45,799 nt of DNA from Betaproteobacteria bacterium (GTDB lineage Bacteria > Pseudomonadota > Gammaproteobacteria > Burkholderiales > Sulfuricellaceae). The notes under the pieces were generated by a model. That model worked only from the letters and a program-made list of their open reading frames with translations. It was not told the origin of the DNA and searched no databases. Numbering within the stretch: the stretch's first letter is position 1; the number at the start of each line of letters is the position of its first letter. The translations under genes were made by a program, and so were the position numbers. This document shows, piece by piece, positions 35,760 to 45,799 of this stretch. The stretch covers positions 1-45,799 of the forward strand of contig JAJFTF010000012.1 of the NCBI GenBank assembly GCA_021373185.1, read 5' to 3'.

Positions 35760-36246
35760 CGGCAGGCGGTAATTTGGCGGCGGCCAGCCGGCGCATCAAC
35801 TGGATGATCGCGTCGTTTTCCATGTCGCGGTAGAGCAGCGTCTCTTCCTGTTCTTTCGCCAGCACCATGGCATCGTCGTAGGCCATGTCGCGCCACAGCT
35901 CAATCGGCTGGTTGGCGATCAAGTCGCGATTCTGCTTATCGAACAGGCGAAAATTGACGCGGTAGAGCAACTGGTATTCGCGCACGCGACCGGCGCCGCT
36001 CAGGGACAGGATGCGCTTCTCGCGCGCCGCGCCCTGCACCTGTAATACCGCATCGGCATTGGCCGGCATGTCGGCCAGGCGGGTCTGGGTGTTGGTCTCG
36101 ATCAGCCGGCTGATTTCCGTCGCCAATGCTGGATTGCCGCCGCCGTCCACATACAGGGTGTTGAACGGCAGGTTGGCCACGCCGCGAAGCTGGAAGCCGC
36201 AGCCAGCCAGAAGGAGAAGGGCGGTAACCGCGAGAAGTTTGCGCAT
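35740..36246 (-). CDS. lptE: LPS-assembly lipoprotein LptE
   Basis: 168 residues with a lipoprotein signal; lipobox LLAGC places the lipidated Cys at about 16. Then FQLRGVANLPFNTLYVDGG and the C-terminal AMVLAKEQEETLLYRDMENDAIIQLMRRL match LptE. It plugs the LptD barrel to deliver LPS to the outer surface. It is between leuS (15 bases away) and holA, the conserved position. Confidence 0.93.
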   Translation of the reverse strand: MRKLLAVTALLLLAGCGFQLRGVANLPFNTLYVDGGGNPALATEISRLIETNTQTRLADMPANADAVLQVQGAAREKRILSLSGAGRVREYQLLYRVNFRLFDKQNRDLIANQPIELWRDMAYDDAMVLAKEQEETLLYRDMENDAIIQLMRRLAAAKLPPADVKAQR

Positions 36247-36261
36247 TGTTTTCCTTAAGTT

Positions 36262-38739
<2,478 letters not shown>

Positions 38740-38859
38740 CTATAACGATGCGCAATTATAACCGCGAACGGCGCTTCCGGCTCGGGCCTTTTGTCGGGAT
38801 AGTGCGATGAAAAACAAAATAACTTTATGCTTCCATTCAAGATTCGAATGTCGTGAATA

Positions 38860-38889
38860 GTGACAAATGCGTCAGGGCAAGATTATACT
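38860..38889 (+). promoter_or_regulatory. Sigma-70 promoter of prk
   Basis: GTGACA (38860-38865), 18-base spacer, TATACT (38884-38889); each is five of six to consensus. It lies about 43 bases before the prk ATG. An inverted repeat TTCAAGATTCGAA (38836-38848) just upstream could be a regulator site, but no CbbR motif is certain. Confidence 0.6.
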
Positions 38890-38931
38890 CAGGCATTATT
38901 TAATGGTTTGAAAATCGCAGGAGGTTTAAAG

Positions 38932-39834
38932 ATGTCCAAGAAGCATCCAGTTATCGCTGTTACCGGTTCGTCCGGCGCCGGTACCACCACGGTCAAGGTC
39001 GCATTCGAGCATATATTCCTGCGGGAAAAAATCAACGCCGCCGTGGTCGAAGGCGACAGCTTCCACGCGCTGGATCGGGTGCAATTCAAGGAGGCGGTAA
39101 AAAAAGCCGAAGCCAAGGGCAACGCCAATTTCAGCCACTTCGGCCCGGAGGCCAACCACTTCGACAAGATTGAGGCGCTGTTCAAGAGCTACGGCGAAAC
39201 CGGCACCGGCAAGAAGCGTTACTACTTGCATAACGCCGACGAAGCCGAAATGCATTGCGCTCGCCTCAAGTTGAAAACCGCGCTGGGCGCCGGCCAGTTT
39301 ACGCCCTGGGAAGATATCCCCAGCGGCTCCGACATCCTGTTTTACGAAGGCCTGCATGGCTTGGTGGCGAACGGCAAGACCGACGTGTCCAAGCATGTCG
39401 ATCTGGGCGTTGGCGTGGTGCCGATCGTCAACCTGGAGTGGATTCAGAAAATCCACCGCGACGGCAAGGAGCGCGGTTATTCAGCCGAGGCCACGGTGGA
39501 AACCATTCTGCGCCGCATGCCCGACTATATTAACTACGTTACGCCGCAGTTTTCGCGCACCGACATCAACTTCCAGCGCGTGCCGACCGTGGATACGTCC
39601 GATCCCTTCATCGCCCGTGACATTCCGACCCCGGACGAAAGCTTCGTGGTGATCCGCTTCAAGGACCCCAAGGGTATTGATTTCCCCTATCTGCAAAGCA
39701 TGATCCATGATTCGTTCATGTCGCGCCGCAACACGCTGGTGGTACCCGGCGGCAAGATGGGCTTCGCGATGGAAGTGGTTCTCGCACCGATGATCCACGA
39801 CATGATGGAAGCGAAAAAGAAGGCGAAGAAGTAA
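38932..39834 (+). CDS. prk: Phosphoribulokinase
   Basis: 300 residues of the proteobacterial class. P-loop VTGSSGAGTTTVKVAFE (T replaces K after the Gly, as normal for this class), EGDSFHALDR, HFGPEANHFD, and LFYEGLHGLVA. It phosphorylates ribulose 5-phosphate to RuBP, the substrate of RuBisCO, so marks Calvin-cycle CO2 fixation. RBS AGGAGG lies at 38919-38924; the longer in-frame opening to 38860 overlaps the promoter. Stands alone here, no RuBisCO genes in the window. Confidence 0.96.
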   Translation: MSKKHPVIAVTGSSGAGTTTVKVAFEHIFLREKINAAVVEGDSFHALDRVQFKEAVKKAEAKGNANFSHFGPEANHFDKIEALFKSYGETGTGKKRYYLHNADEAEMHCARLKLKTALGAGQFTPWEDIPSGSDILFYEGLHGLVANGKTDVSKHVDLGVGVVPIVNLEWIQKIHRDGKERGYSAEATVETILRRMPDYINYVTPQFSRTDINFQRVPTVDTSDPFIARDIPTPDESFVVIRFKDPKGIDFPYLQSMIHDSFMSRRNTLVVPGGKMGFAMEVVLAPMIHDMMEAKKKAKK

Positions 39835-39855
39835 CCGCCGGAATTGCAGCAAATC

Positions 39856-39893
39856 AACCCGGCTGCCGGTTCAAACCGGCAGCCGGGTTTTTT
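39856..39893 (+). terminator. Rho-independent terminator of prk
   Basis: AACCCGGCTGCCGG (39856-39869) pairs with CCGGCAGCCGGGTT (39876-39889), with TTCAAA in the loop region, then a T run to 39893. Strong GC stem 22 bases after prk. Confidence 0.92.
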
Positions 39894-40143
39894 ATTTCTG
39901 CCGTTCGGGAATGAAGGCGACCTCATCGCTGTCAGCAATCGCCGTTTCCAGTGTTGCCGGCATCCGGTTCACCATCACCGTCAACTCCTTGCCCTCCGCC
40001 AAGGCCTTTTTGTAAGCCTCGTCGCGGCGTCCCATCCAGTCGATCAGCGCCTTCACGCTGCCCGTCGAAGCCGACAACGTCACCTGTTCCGAGGTTTTGC
40101 CCAGAGTGTCCGCCAGTTGCGCGAAATACATCAATTTTGCCAT
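39892..40143 (-). CDS. MoaD/ThiS-like ubiquitin-fold protein lacking the terminal GG
   Basis: 83 residues. MYFAQLADTLGK, the TGSVKALIDWM helix, VMVNRMPATLETAIADSDEVAFIP follow the MoaD fold and match E. coli MoaD spacing closely (LFFAQVREL; DGDEVAFFP). MoaD ends PPVAGG, and the GG is needed for adenylation and thiocarboxylation. This one ends PERQK with a clear stop, so it cannot act as a normal sulfur carrier. Either it has another role (structural or regulatory) or needs C-terminal processing not obvious here. No other moa gene is nearby. Confidence 0.75.
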   Translation of the reverse strand: MAKLMYFAQLADTLGKTSEQVTLSASTGSVKALIDWMGRRDEAYKKALAEGKELTVMVNRMPATLETAIADSDEVAFIPERQK

Positions 40144-40205
40144 TACGTTTTCTCCGTTGCCGTGCCTTATAATAAGCGTCCTGTCGCCCTGAATTTTACC
40201 ACGCC

Positions 40206-42419
40206 ATGTCCCAGCCTTTTCTTTCCGGTCTCAATCCCGAACAGCTCGAAGCCGCCACGCTGCCGCACCAATCGGCGCTGATCCTGGCCGGCGCCGGCAG
40301 CGGCAAGACGCGGGTGCTGACGACGCGCATCGCCCACCTGATCCAGACCGGCCAGGCCAGTCCCGCCGGCATCCTCGCCGTGACCTTCACCAACAAGGCG
40401 GCCAAGGAAATGCTGACGCGGCTTTCCGCGATGCTGCCGATCAACACGCGGGGCATGTGGATCGGTACTTTCCATGGCTTGTGCAACCGCCTGCTGCGCG
40501 CCCATCATCGCGAAGCCGGCTTGCCCGCGCTGTTCCAGATACTGGATTCCGCCGACCAGCTTTCCGCCATCAAGCGTTTGCTGAAAGCGCTGAACGTCGA
40601 CGACGAAAAATTTCCGCCCAAGCAGTTGCAGCATTTCATCAACGGTTCCAAGGATCAGGGGCTGCGCGCCAAGGACGTGGAAGCCTACGACCCTTATACG
40701 CGCAAGCAGCAGGAACTGTTCGCCGCCTACGACGAGCAATGCCAGCGCGAAGGCGTGGTGGATTTTGCCGAGCTGCTGCTGCGGAGCTACGAATTGCTGG
40801 CCCGCGACGCCGCCTTGCGCGGCCATTACCAGAGCCGCTTTCGCCATATCCTGGTGGATGAATTCCAGGACACCAACCGCCTGCAATATCTCTGGCTCAA
40901 ACAACTGGCCGGGCCGGATGCCGCCGTGTTTGCGGTCGGCGACGACGACCAGTCGATCTACGCCTTTCGCGGTGCGCGCGTCGGCAACATGGCCGATTTC
41001 GAGCGCGATTTCGGCGTGGCGAAAGTCATCAAGCTGGAACAGAATTACCGCTCCCACGGCAACATCCTCGACGCCGCCAATGCCTTGATCGCCCACAATC
41101 GCGGCCGTCTCGGCAAGAACTTGTGGACCGCCGAAAGTACCGGCGAGCCGATCCGCCTGTATGAAGCCGGTACCGATCAGGATGAGGCGCAGTTCATCGT
41201 CGACGAGGCGCGCGCGCTGAAGCGCGAGGGCGTCGATTTCGCCGATATCGCCATCCTGTACCGCTCCAACGCACAATCGCGCGTGCTGGAGCACGCCCTG
41301 TTCAATGCCGGCGTGCCTTACCGCGTGCATGGCGGCCTGCGCTTTTTCGAGCGCCAGGAGATCAAACACGCCCTGGCTTATCTGCGCCTGATCGGCAACA
41401 ACGACGATGACGGCGCGCTGTTGCGGGTGATCAACTTCCCGGTGCGCGGCATCGGTGCGCGCAGCCTGGAGCAGTTGCAGGAAATCGCGCTGCGCAACCA
41501 GACCAGCCTGTGGCAGGCGGCGCAAAGCGGCCAGCTCGGAGGCAAGGCCGGAGCGAGCATCGGCGCCTTCATCGCGCTGATCGAATCGATGCGTGAAACT
41601 TGCCAGGGCTTGCCGTTGCCGGAGCAGATCGAGCACATGCTGGCGCAGAGCGGACTGCTCGCGCATTATCAGGGCGAGAAGGAAGGTGCCGACCGGGTCG
41701 AGAACCTTAACGAGCTGATCAATGCTGCCGCAGGTTTCGTGGCGGAAAGCGAAGACGACAGCCTGGTCGCCTTTCTGACCCACGCTGCGCTCGAAGCCGG
41801 CGAGCACCAAGCCGAAGCGGGTAGCGACGCGCTGCAGATGATGACCGTGCACGCCGCCAAGGGGTTGGAGTTCCATGCCGTATTTTTGAGCGGATTGGAG
41901 GAGGGGCTGTTTCCCCATGACAACGCGCGCAACGAAAGCGATGGCGTCGAGGAGGAGCGCCGCCTGATGTACGTCGCCATCACCCGCGCCCGTCGTCGGC
42001 TTTACCTCAGTCTGGCGCAAAGCCGGATGCTGCATGGCCAGTTCCGCTACGGGCTGGCTTCACGTTTCTTGAGCGAGATCCCGGAAGGCTTGCTGAAGCG
42101 CATCAATCCCGCGCCCAAAGCGTATTCTGCACCGAAAGAGGACTACGGTTTTTCGCGGGGTGAAGGTCGCGAGAGATCGTATGCCTCGGCGAAAAAAAAC
42201 TGGGCAGCGCAGCCCGAACCCGTCAACCTCGCCGCCGGCGTCTACAAGAACACCGGTTCGCCCTGGCATGTCGGCCAGAACGTGACGCACGCCAAGTTCG
42301 GCGCAGGCGTGATTGTCAATTGCGAAGGCGGCGGCGCGGATGCGCGAGTGCAGGTGAAATTCCGCGACTCCGGCGTGAAGTGGCTGGCGCTGGAATATGC
42401 CAAGCTGACGCCGGTTTAA
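40206..42419 (+). CDS. uvrD: UvrD-type DNA helicase II
   Basis: 737 residues, SF1A helicase. Motifs: Walker A ILAGAGSGKTRVL (I), TFTNKAAKEM (Ia), DEFQDTN (II), GDDDQSIYAFRGA (III), QNYRSHGNIL (IV), MTVHAAKGLEFHAVFL (V), YVAITRARRRLYL (VI). The C-terminus VTHAKFGAGVIVNCEGGGADARVQVKF has the Tudor-like domain that contacts RNA polymerase or DNA repair partners. Works in nucleotide-excision and mismatch repair. A TATAAT (40168-40173) precedes the start. Confidence 0.95.
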   Translation: MSQPFLSGLNPEQLEAATLPHQSALILAGAGSGKTRVLTTRIAHLIQTGQASPAGILAVTFTNKAAKEMLTRLSAMLPINTRGMWIGTFHGLCNRLLRAHHREAGLPALFQILDSADQLSAIKRLLKALNVDDEKFPPKQLQHFINGSKDQGLRAKDVEAYDPYTRKQQELFAAYDEQCQREGVVDFAELLLRSYELLARDAALRGHYQSRFRHILVDEFQDTNRLQYLWLKQLAGPDAAVFAVGDDDQSIYAFRGARVGNMADFERDFGVAKVIKLEQNYRSHGNILDAANALIAHNRGRLGKNLWTAESTGEPIRLYEAGTDQDEAQFIVDEARALKREGVDFADIAILYRSNAQSRVLEHALFNAGVPYRVHGGLRFFERQEIKHALAYLRLIGNNDDDGALLRVINFPVRGIGARSLEQLQEIALRNQTSLWQAAQSGQLGGKAGASIGAFIALIESMRETCQGLPLPEQIEHMLAQSGLLAHYQGEKEGADRVENLNELINAAAGFVAESEDDSLVAFLTHAALEAGEHQAEAGSDALQMMTVHAAKGLEFHAVFLSGLEEGLFPHDNARNESDGVEEERRLMYVAITRARRRLYLSLAQSRMLHGQFRYGLASRFLSEIPEGLLKRINPAPKAYSAPKEDYGFSRGEGRERSYASAKKNWAAQPEPVNLAAGVYKNTGSPWHVGQNVTHAKFGAGVIVNCEGGGADARVQVKFRDSGVKWLALEYAKLTPV

Positions 42420-43177
42420 CCGGGTAGTGCGGGTTGCTCGGCTGCTGGTTCAGCCTCGGCTTCAACCGGAAAAATATCCTTGTAACCGACATAGATCGAA
42501 GCGCTCAGTACCGGCACCAGTACCAGCATGCCGAGGCCGAACGGAATCATGGCGAGCATCATCAGGATGAAGGCGATCACGCCGTAAACCAGGAACGGCA
42601 GCCAGTTGCGCAGGCAGCCGAAGAAGCTCAGCTTCATCGCTTCCATCGCGGTGAGGCCGCGCAGCGCCACCAGCGCAGGCGCAAACCAGTAGGCCATCAG
42701 CAGCGGAATCAATAGCGCCGAGGCGATCAGCAGCGCAATCAGCATTCCCCCCATCGCGCCGACTAATATTTCGTTCGGCTCCACGCCTTGCATTTGGCCT
42801 AAGGCCGCCGAGCCCAGAATGGCGCCGCCGCCGCCCATCATCATCAGGCCGAGGATGGTGATCGAGCCCACCAGATACAGGCCGCCCACGGTAATGAGCT
42901 GGCCGGCGTCCTGTTTGAAACCGGCGATCAGGTAGCCCAGTTCGAGTTCTTCGCCTTTTTCCAGGTTGCGGCAGGCCAGCATGAATCCGGCGGTGAACGC
43001 CGGCGCCAGCAAGGTCATTATCAGCGGCCCGACCACCGGGATAATCGAAACCACGATAACCGCGAGAAAATAGATCACGAACAGCGTGATCCAGATCGGC
43101 GGATTTTTTTTAAACAGGGCAAAACCGGCCACTATCCATTGCCAGCCTTGGCTGGCATCAACCTTACGCATTTCCAT
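42416..43177 (-). CDS. BPSS1780-like multi-pass membrane protein
   Basis: About 253 residues with five to six membrane helices. VDASQGWQWIVAGFALFKKNPPIWITL resembles the start of the BPSS1780/YciC-like betaproteobacterial membrane family. Starts at 43180, 43177 or 43171 are possible; 43177 is best spaced from the GGGAGAG ribosome site. The upstream in-frame MKSGFLEVP part comes from a repeat. It converges with uvrD with stop codons overlapping by four bases. Function unknown. Confidence 0.8.
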   Translation of the reverse strand: MEMRKVDASQGWQWIVAGFALFKKNPPIWITLFVIYFLAVIVVSIIPVVGPLIMTLLAPAFTAGFMLACRNLEKGEELELGYLIAGFKQDAGQLITVGGLYLVGSITILGLMMMGGGGAILGSAALGQMQGVEPNEILVGAMGGMLIALLIASALLIPLLMAYWFAPALVALRGLTAMEAMKLSFFGCLRNWLPFLVYGVIAFILMMLAMIPFGLGMLVLVPVLSASIYVGYKDIFPVEAEAEPAAEQPALPG

Positions 43178-43189
43178 CATCTCTCCCTC

Positions 43190-43330
43190 GGGCACCTCTA
43201 AAAATCCAGATTTCATCCCAACTGCTGCGTTGCGGAAAAAATTTCTTGCTTACATATCATCCATATGCGGCGCGGCGAAATTTTTTCCGCGCCTTGCATT
43301 TGGGCGAACTCTAAATTTTTAGAGGCGCCC
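43190..43330. repeat. MITE-like element, short copy (141 bp) between thrB and the membrane protein gene
   Basis: Same ends as the 31319 copy (GGGCACCTCTAAAAA and TTTTTAGAGGCGCCC) and the same interior GCGGAAAAAATTTCTTGC / GCGGCGAAATTTTTTCCGC. It lacks the 54-base middle piece. It begins 13 bases upstream of the membrane-protein start, on the side of transcription, and ends 6 bases past the thrB stop. Confidence 0.92.
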
Positions 43331-43335
43331 TTAAT

Positions 43336-44283
43336 TCAAAGTAACTGGCGCAGGTCAGACGGCGCCGCAATATGCTGCTGCAATATGTCGCGAAAATGGC
43401 TGGGGTCCTTGGCGTGAGTCAACTCGCCCGGCCGCGGAAAATAAAAATCGCCAAGGCGCGACAGCCAGAAGCGCAGCGCTGCCGCCCGCAGCATTATCGG
43501 CCACGCCGCCAACTCGCTTGCGGAGAATGGCCGGGTGAGATGGTAAGCCTGCACCATGGCTGCCACACGTTCCCGATCAAGCGCGCGATCCTCGGTCATG
43601 CACCAGTCGTTCGCTGCAATTGCCAGATCGTATAACAAGGCGTCGTTGCAGGCATAGTAAAAGTCGATCACTCCGTTCAAGGCGCCATCCTTGAACAGTA
43701 CGTTGTCGCGAAACAGATCGCCATGGATGATGCCACGCGGCAAATCCTCGAAGCGAAAGCCCGATTGCCAGGCGATTTCCTGGCTGAGTAGTTCTGCCTC
43801 TGTCGCCGGCATTTTCGGCAGCACCTGGGGTGCGGTTTTTTGCCACCAGCCCGGCCCGCGCGGGTTGGATATCTGCGCCGGATAGGTTCTGCCGGCAAGG
43901 TGCAGGTCGGCAAGCATTTCGCCCATCTGGGCGCAATGCGCCGGATCGGGCTGATCCAGCGGCTGTCCTTCGAGGCAACTGACGAGGCAGGCCGGCTTGC
44001 CGTTCAACTCGCCGAGAAAATGGTTTTCCAGGTTGGCAACCGGGCGTGGGCAGGGCGTTCCATGGGAAGCCAGGTGGTCGAGCAGGCCGAGAAAAAAAGG
44101 CAGCTCGTCGCGGGTCAATTTTTCGAACAGGGTCAGCACATAGCGGGTATGGCCGGCGGTGACGAAATAATTGGTGTTCTCGATGCCGGCGGAAATGCCC
44201 TGCAAGTCGAGCAAGGGCCCTAGGGAGTAACTTTTCAGCCAGGCGGCAAGCTCATCCCTGGAAACGCGGGTAAAAACCGACAT
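43336..44283 (-). CDS. thrB: Homoserine kinase (ThrB, aminoglycoside-phosphotransferase-like type)
   Basis: 315 residues. SVFTRVSRDELAAWLKSYSLGPLLDLQGISAGIENTNYFV is the typical N-terminus of the APH-fold homoserine kinase. Catalytic loop PRGIIHGDLFRDNVLF and metal Asp in GVIDFYYACNDALLYDLAIAANDW. Phosphorylates homoserine for threonine synthesis. With DUF2782 next to polA it forms a common betaproteobacterial group. Confidence 0.94.
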   Translation of the reverse strand: MSVFTRVSRDELAAWLKSYSLGPLLDLQGISAGIENTNYFVTAGHTRYVLTLFEKLTRDELPFFLGLLDHLASHGTPCPRPVANLENHFLGELNGKPACLVSCLEGQPLDQPDPAHCAQMGEMLADLHLAGRTYPAQISNPRGPGWWQKTAPQVLPKMPATEAELLSQEIAWQSGFRFEDLPRGIIHGDLFRDNVLFKDGALNGVIDFYYACNDALLYDLAIAANDWCMTEDRALDRERVAAMVQAYHLTRPFSASELAAWPIMLRAAALRFWLSRLGDFYFPRPGELTHAKDPSHFRDILQQHIAAPSDLRQLL

Positions 44284-44304
44284 GCCGCAACCATCCGCAA
44301 CGCT

Positions 44305-44649
44305 TTAAAAGCGCATCAGCACCCATTGCGGCACGCGCACGCCGGAATCCAGGCCTTCCTGGCGGGAGAACTTGCCGTCCCCCAGGGGGTCGACCAGATA
44401 ATAGGATACGCCGTGGGGCGGGGTGACTTTCAGCATGTATAGTTTGCCGCCGATGCGGTATTCCTCAACCGTTTCGGCGCCGCGTTTGACGATGGTGACC
44501 TGCGGCTCGAAGGCGGGGTCGAGTTCCATGCCGGCGGGCGGCGGTGGCGGTTCGGGGATCGGTTGCAGATCCTTGGGCAGCGGTTTGGCGCCTTCCGCGT
44601 AAACGGGGAGCGTCAGGGCAATCAGCAGGAAGGCGATCAGGGCACGCAT
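44305..44649 (-). CDS. DUF2782 family exported protein
   Basis: 114 residues with a signal peptide (about 1-19). Pro-rich IPEPPPPPAG, then VTIVKRGAETVEEYRIGGKLYMLKVTPPHGVSYYLVDPLGDG, the DUF2782 core. Periplasmic, function unknown. It always occurs beside thrB and polA in this group. 21 bases to thrB; likely one operon. Confidence 0.88.
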   Translation of the reverse strand: MRALIAFLLIALTLPVYAEGAKPLPKDLQPIPEPPPPPAGMELDPAFEPQVTIVKRGAETVEEYRIGGKLYMLKVTPPHGVSYYLVDPLGDGKFSRQEGLDSGVRVPQWVLMRF

Positions 44650-44684
44650 GTTTATTCCTTAAAGGCAGAAATTGTTTCAGTTGG

Positions 44685-45413
44685 TTACAGGCTGAGCAGC
44701 ATTTCCTGCTCGGCGGCAGAGGGTTCGAAGCCGCGCGTTTCATAATACTCGAAGATCGCATTTACGACATCTTTGGGATCGTCGATGACCTGGATCAGGT
44801 TCATGTCGTTCGCATCGATGGTTCCCTCGCTGACCAGGGTGTTCCTGAACCAGTCGATCAGGCCGCGCCAGTAGGGTTCGCACACCAGGATGATCGGAAT
44901 CTTGCGGGTTTTGCCGGTCTGTACCAGGGTCAGCGCTTCCATCAGTTCGTCGAGCGTGCCGAAACCGCCCGGCATGACGACATAAGCGGTGGCGAACTTG
45001 ACGAACATGACCTTGCGCGCAAAAAAATGACGGAAAGTCTGGCTGATGTTCTGGTAGAGGTTGGTGTGCTGCTCGTGCGGCAACTGGATGTTCAGGCCGA
45101 CGCTGGGCGATTTGCCGAAGAAGGCTCCTTTATTTGCGGCTTCCATGATGCCCGGGCCGCCGCCGGAAATCACGCTGAACCCGGCATCGGAAAGCAACCG
45201 GGAAATTTCCTCGGTCAGCTTGTAATAAGGACTGTCTTGAGGGGTGCGAGCGCTGCCGAAAATACTCACGGCCGGGCGAATGCCGTTCAAGCGCTCCGTT
45301 GCTTCGACGAATTCTGCCATAATCTCGAACACGCGCCAGGATTCCCTGGCGGAATAAGCGTGCGTGGCAAGATCCGTGCCGTGTATTTCTGGAATTTTAT
45401 TTGAGGCGTTCAT
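44685..45413 (-). CDS. LOG-family (TIGR00730) putative cytokinin riboside phosphoribohydrolase
   Basis: 242 residues. SIFGSARTPQDSPYY, GGGPGIMEAANKGA and PGGFGTLDELMEALTLVQTGK (the PGGxGTxxE motif) mark the LOG fold. Bacterial members hydrolyse nucleoside 5'-monophosphates (YgdH/PpnN-like) or release cytokinin-type bases. Head to head with polA, 15 bases between ATGs, so the two promoters must overlap the opposite coding regions or each other. Confidence 0.9.
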   Translation of the reverse strand: MNASNKIPEIHGTDLATHAYSARESWRVFEIMAEFVEATERLNGIRPAVSIFGSARTPQDSPYYKLTEEISRLLSDAGFSVISGGGPGIMEAANKGAFFGKSPSVGLNIQLPHEQHTNLYQNISQTFRHFFARKVMFVKFATAYVVMPGGFGTLDELMEALTLVQTGKTRKIPIILVCEPYWRGLIDWFRNTLVSEGTIDANDMNLIQVIDDPKDVVNAIFEYYETRGFEPSAAEQEMLLSL

Positions 45414-45428
45414 TTAAGTTAATCGCAA

Positions 45429-45799
45429 ATGGAAATAAAAACCTTGCTTCTGGTGGATGGCTCATCCTACTTGTACCGCGCATTCCACGCCTTGCCCGAT
45501 TTGCGCAACCGCCACAACGAGCCGACCGGCGCAATTTACGGCGTACTCAACATGTTGCGCCGCCTGCACAAGGATTATAGCGCCGATTACAGCGCCTGTG
45601 TGTTCGACGCCAAGGGCAAGACCTTTCGCGACGAGCTCTACCCGCAATACAAGGCGCATCGCCCGCCGATGCCGGACGATCTGGTGCGGCAGATCGAGCC
45701 GTTGCACCAGGCGATCCGCGCCATGGGCTGGCCGCTGCTGATGGTCGACGGGGTGGAGGCCGACGATGTGATCGGCACCTTGTCCGAGCTGGCATGGCG
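45429..45799 (+). CDS. polA: DNA polymerase I (N-terminal part, cut by window edge)
   Basis: First 123 codons of the gene. [49 protein letters not shown] [30 protein letters not shown] and [11 protein letters not shown] are the 5'-3' exonuclease (FEN) domain with its metal Asp residues. The 3'-5' exonuclease and polymerase domains lie beyond base 45799. No RBS stands out before ATG 45429. Confidence 0.96.
   Translation, partial: MEIKTLLLVDGSSYLYRAFHALPDLRNRHNEPTGAIYGVLNMLRRLHKDYSADYSACVFDAKGKTFRDELYPQYKAHRPPMPDDLVRQIEPLHQAIRAMGWPLLMVDGVEADDVIGTLSELAW

Noticed and set aside
40167..42035. 622-codon open frame antisense to uvrD
   Set aside because: Runs opposite a certain helicase gene with all motifs; Gln/His/Ala-rich, no motifs, typical of high-GC antisense frames.

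Overview
The window reads as about 46 kb of chromosome from an autotrophic betaproteobacterium. The gene order leuS-lptE-holA-proA-nadD-rsfS-rlmH-maf-rng, the pairs pilT-pilU and polA with DUF2782-thrB, and a proteobacterial phosphoribulokinase all fit the Nitrosomonadales (Sulfuricella/Gallionella-like lineages). Placement below order is a guess. GC is high except in a few islands. I found no rRNA, tRNA, CRISPR array, prophage or integrase.

Region by region. 1-793: ubiK and a partial yifB/comM, leftward. 850-3812: an apparent nitrogen-limitation operon (porin, glnK, amtB) behind an NtrC-like site and a sigma-54 promoter, closed by a terminator. 3880-5610: two promoterless-looking gene cassettes with attC-like sites and no integrase (an AbiGi-like protein and a secreted papain-like protease). 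5721-6709: a TlpA-type thioredoxin divergent from a YqaA membrane protein. 6710-6983: a fold-back element with 28-bp perfect ends. 7026-12599: a giant DUF3683/FAD/Fe-S oxidoreductase and a PilZ-like protein. 12660-15303: phoB-phoR and a membrane-anchored cytochrome c5. 15538-17145: ABC-F ATPase YbiT. 17237-19996: a standalone CZB zinc protein, a chemoreceptor with a c-type heme motif, and a second TlpA-type protein. 20076-24535: hemJ, an acyl-CoA synthetase, pilU and pilT. 24571-27937: yggS-proC-yggT-yggU-coiled-coil operon with overlapping starts and stops. 27948-29090: a 560-bp fold-back repeat and an orphan membrane protein. 29160-38724: the long leftward housekeeping block rng to leuS. 38932-42419: prk, a MoaD-like protein without the terminal GG, and uvrD. 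42416-45799: BPSS1780-like membrane protein, thrB, DUF2782, LOG protein and the start of polA.

Biology. Phosphoribulokinase implies CO2 fixation by the Calvin cycle. The porin-GlnK-AmtB unit would scavenge ammonium under nitrogen control, PhoBR would sense phosphate, and the heme chemoreceptor plus type IV pilus motors point to redox or gas taxis and twitching. At least four families of short non-coding repeats sit in the gaps between genes. The most unusual region is the integrase-less cassette pair at 4118-5608.
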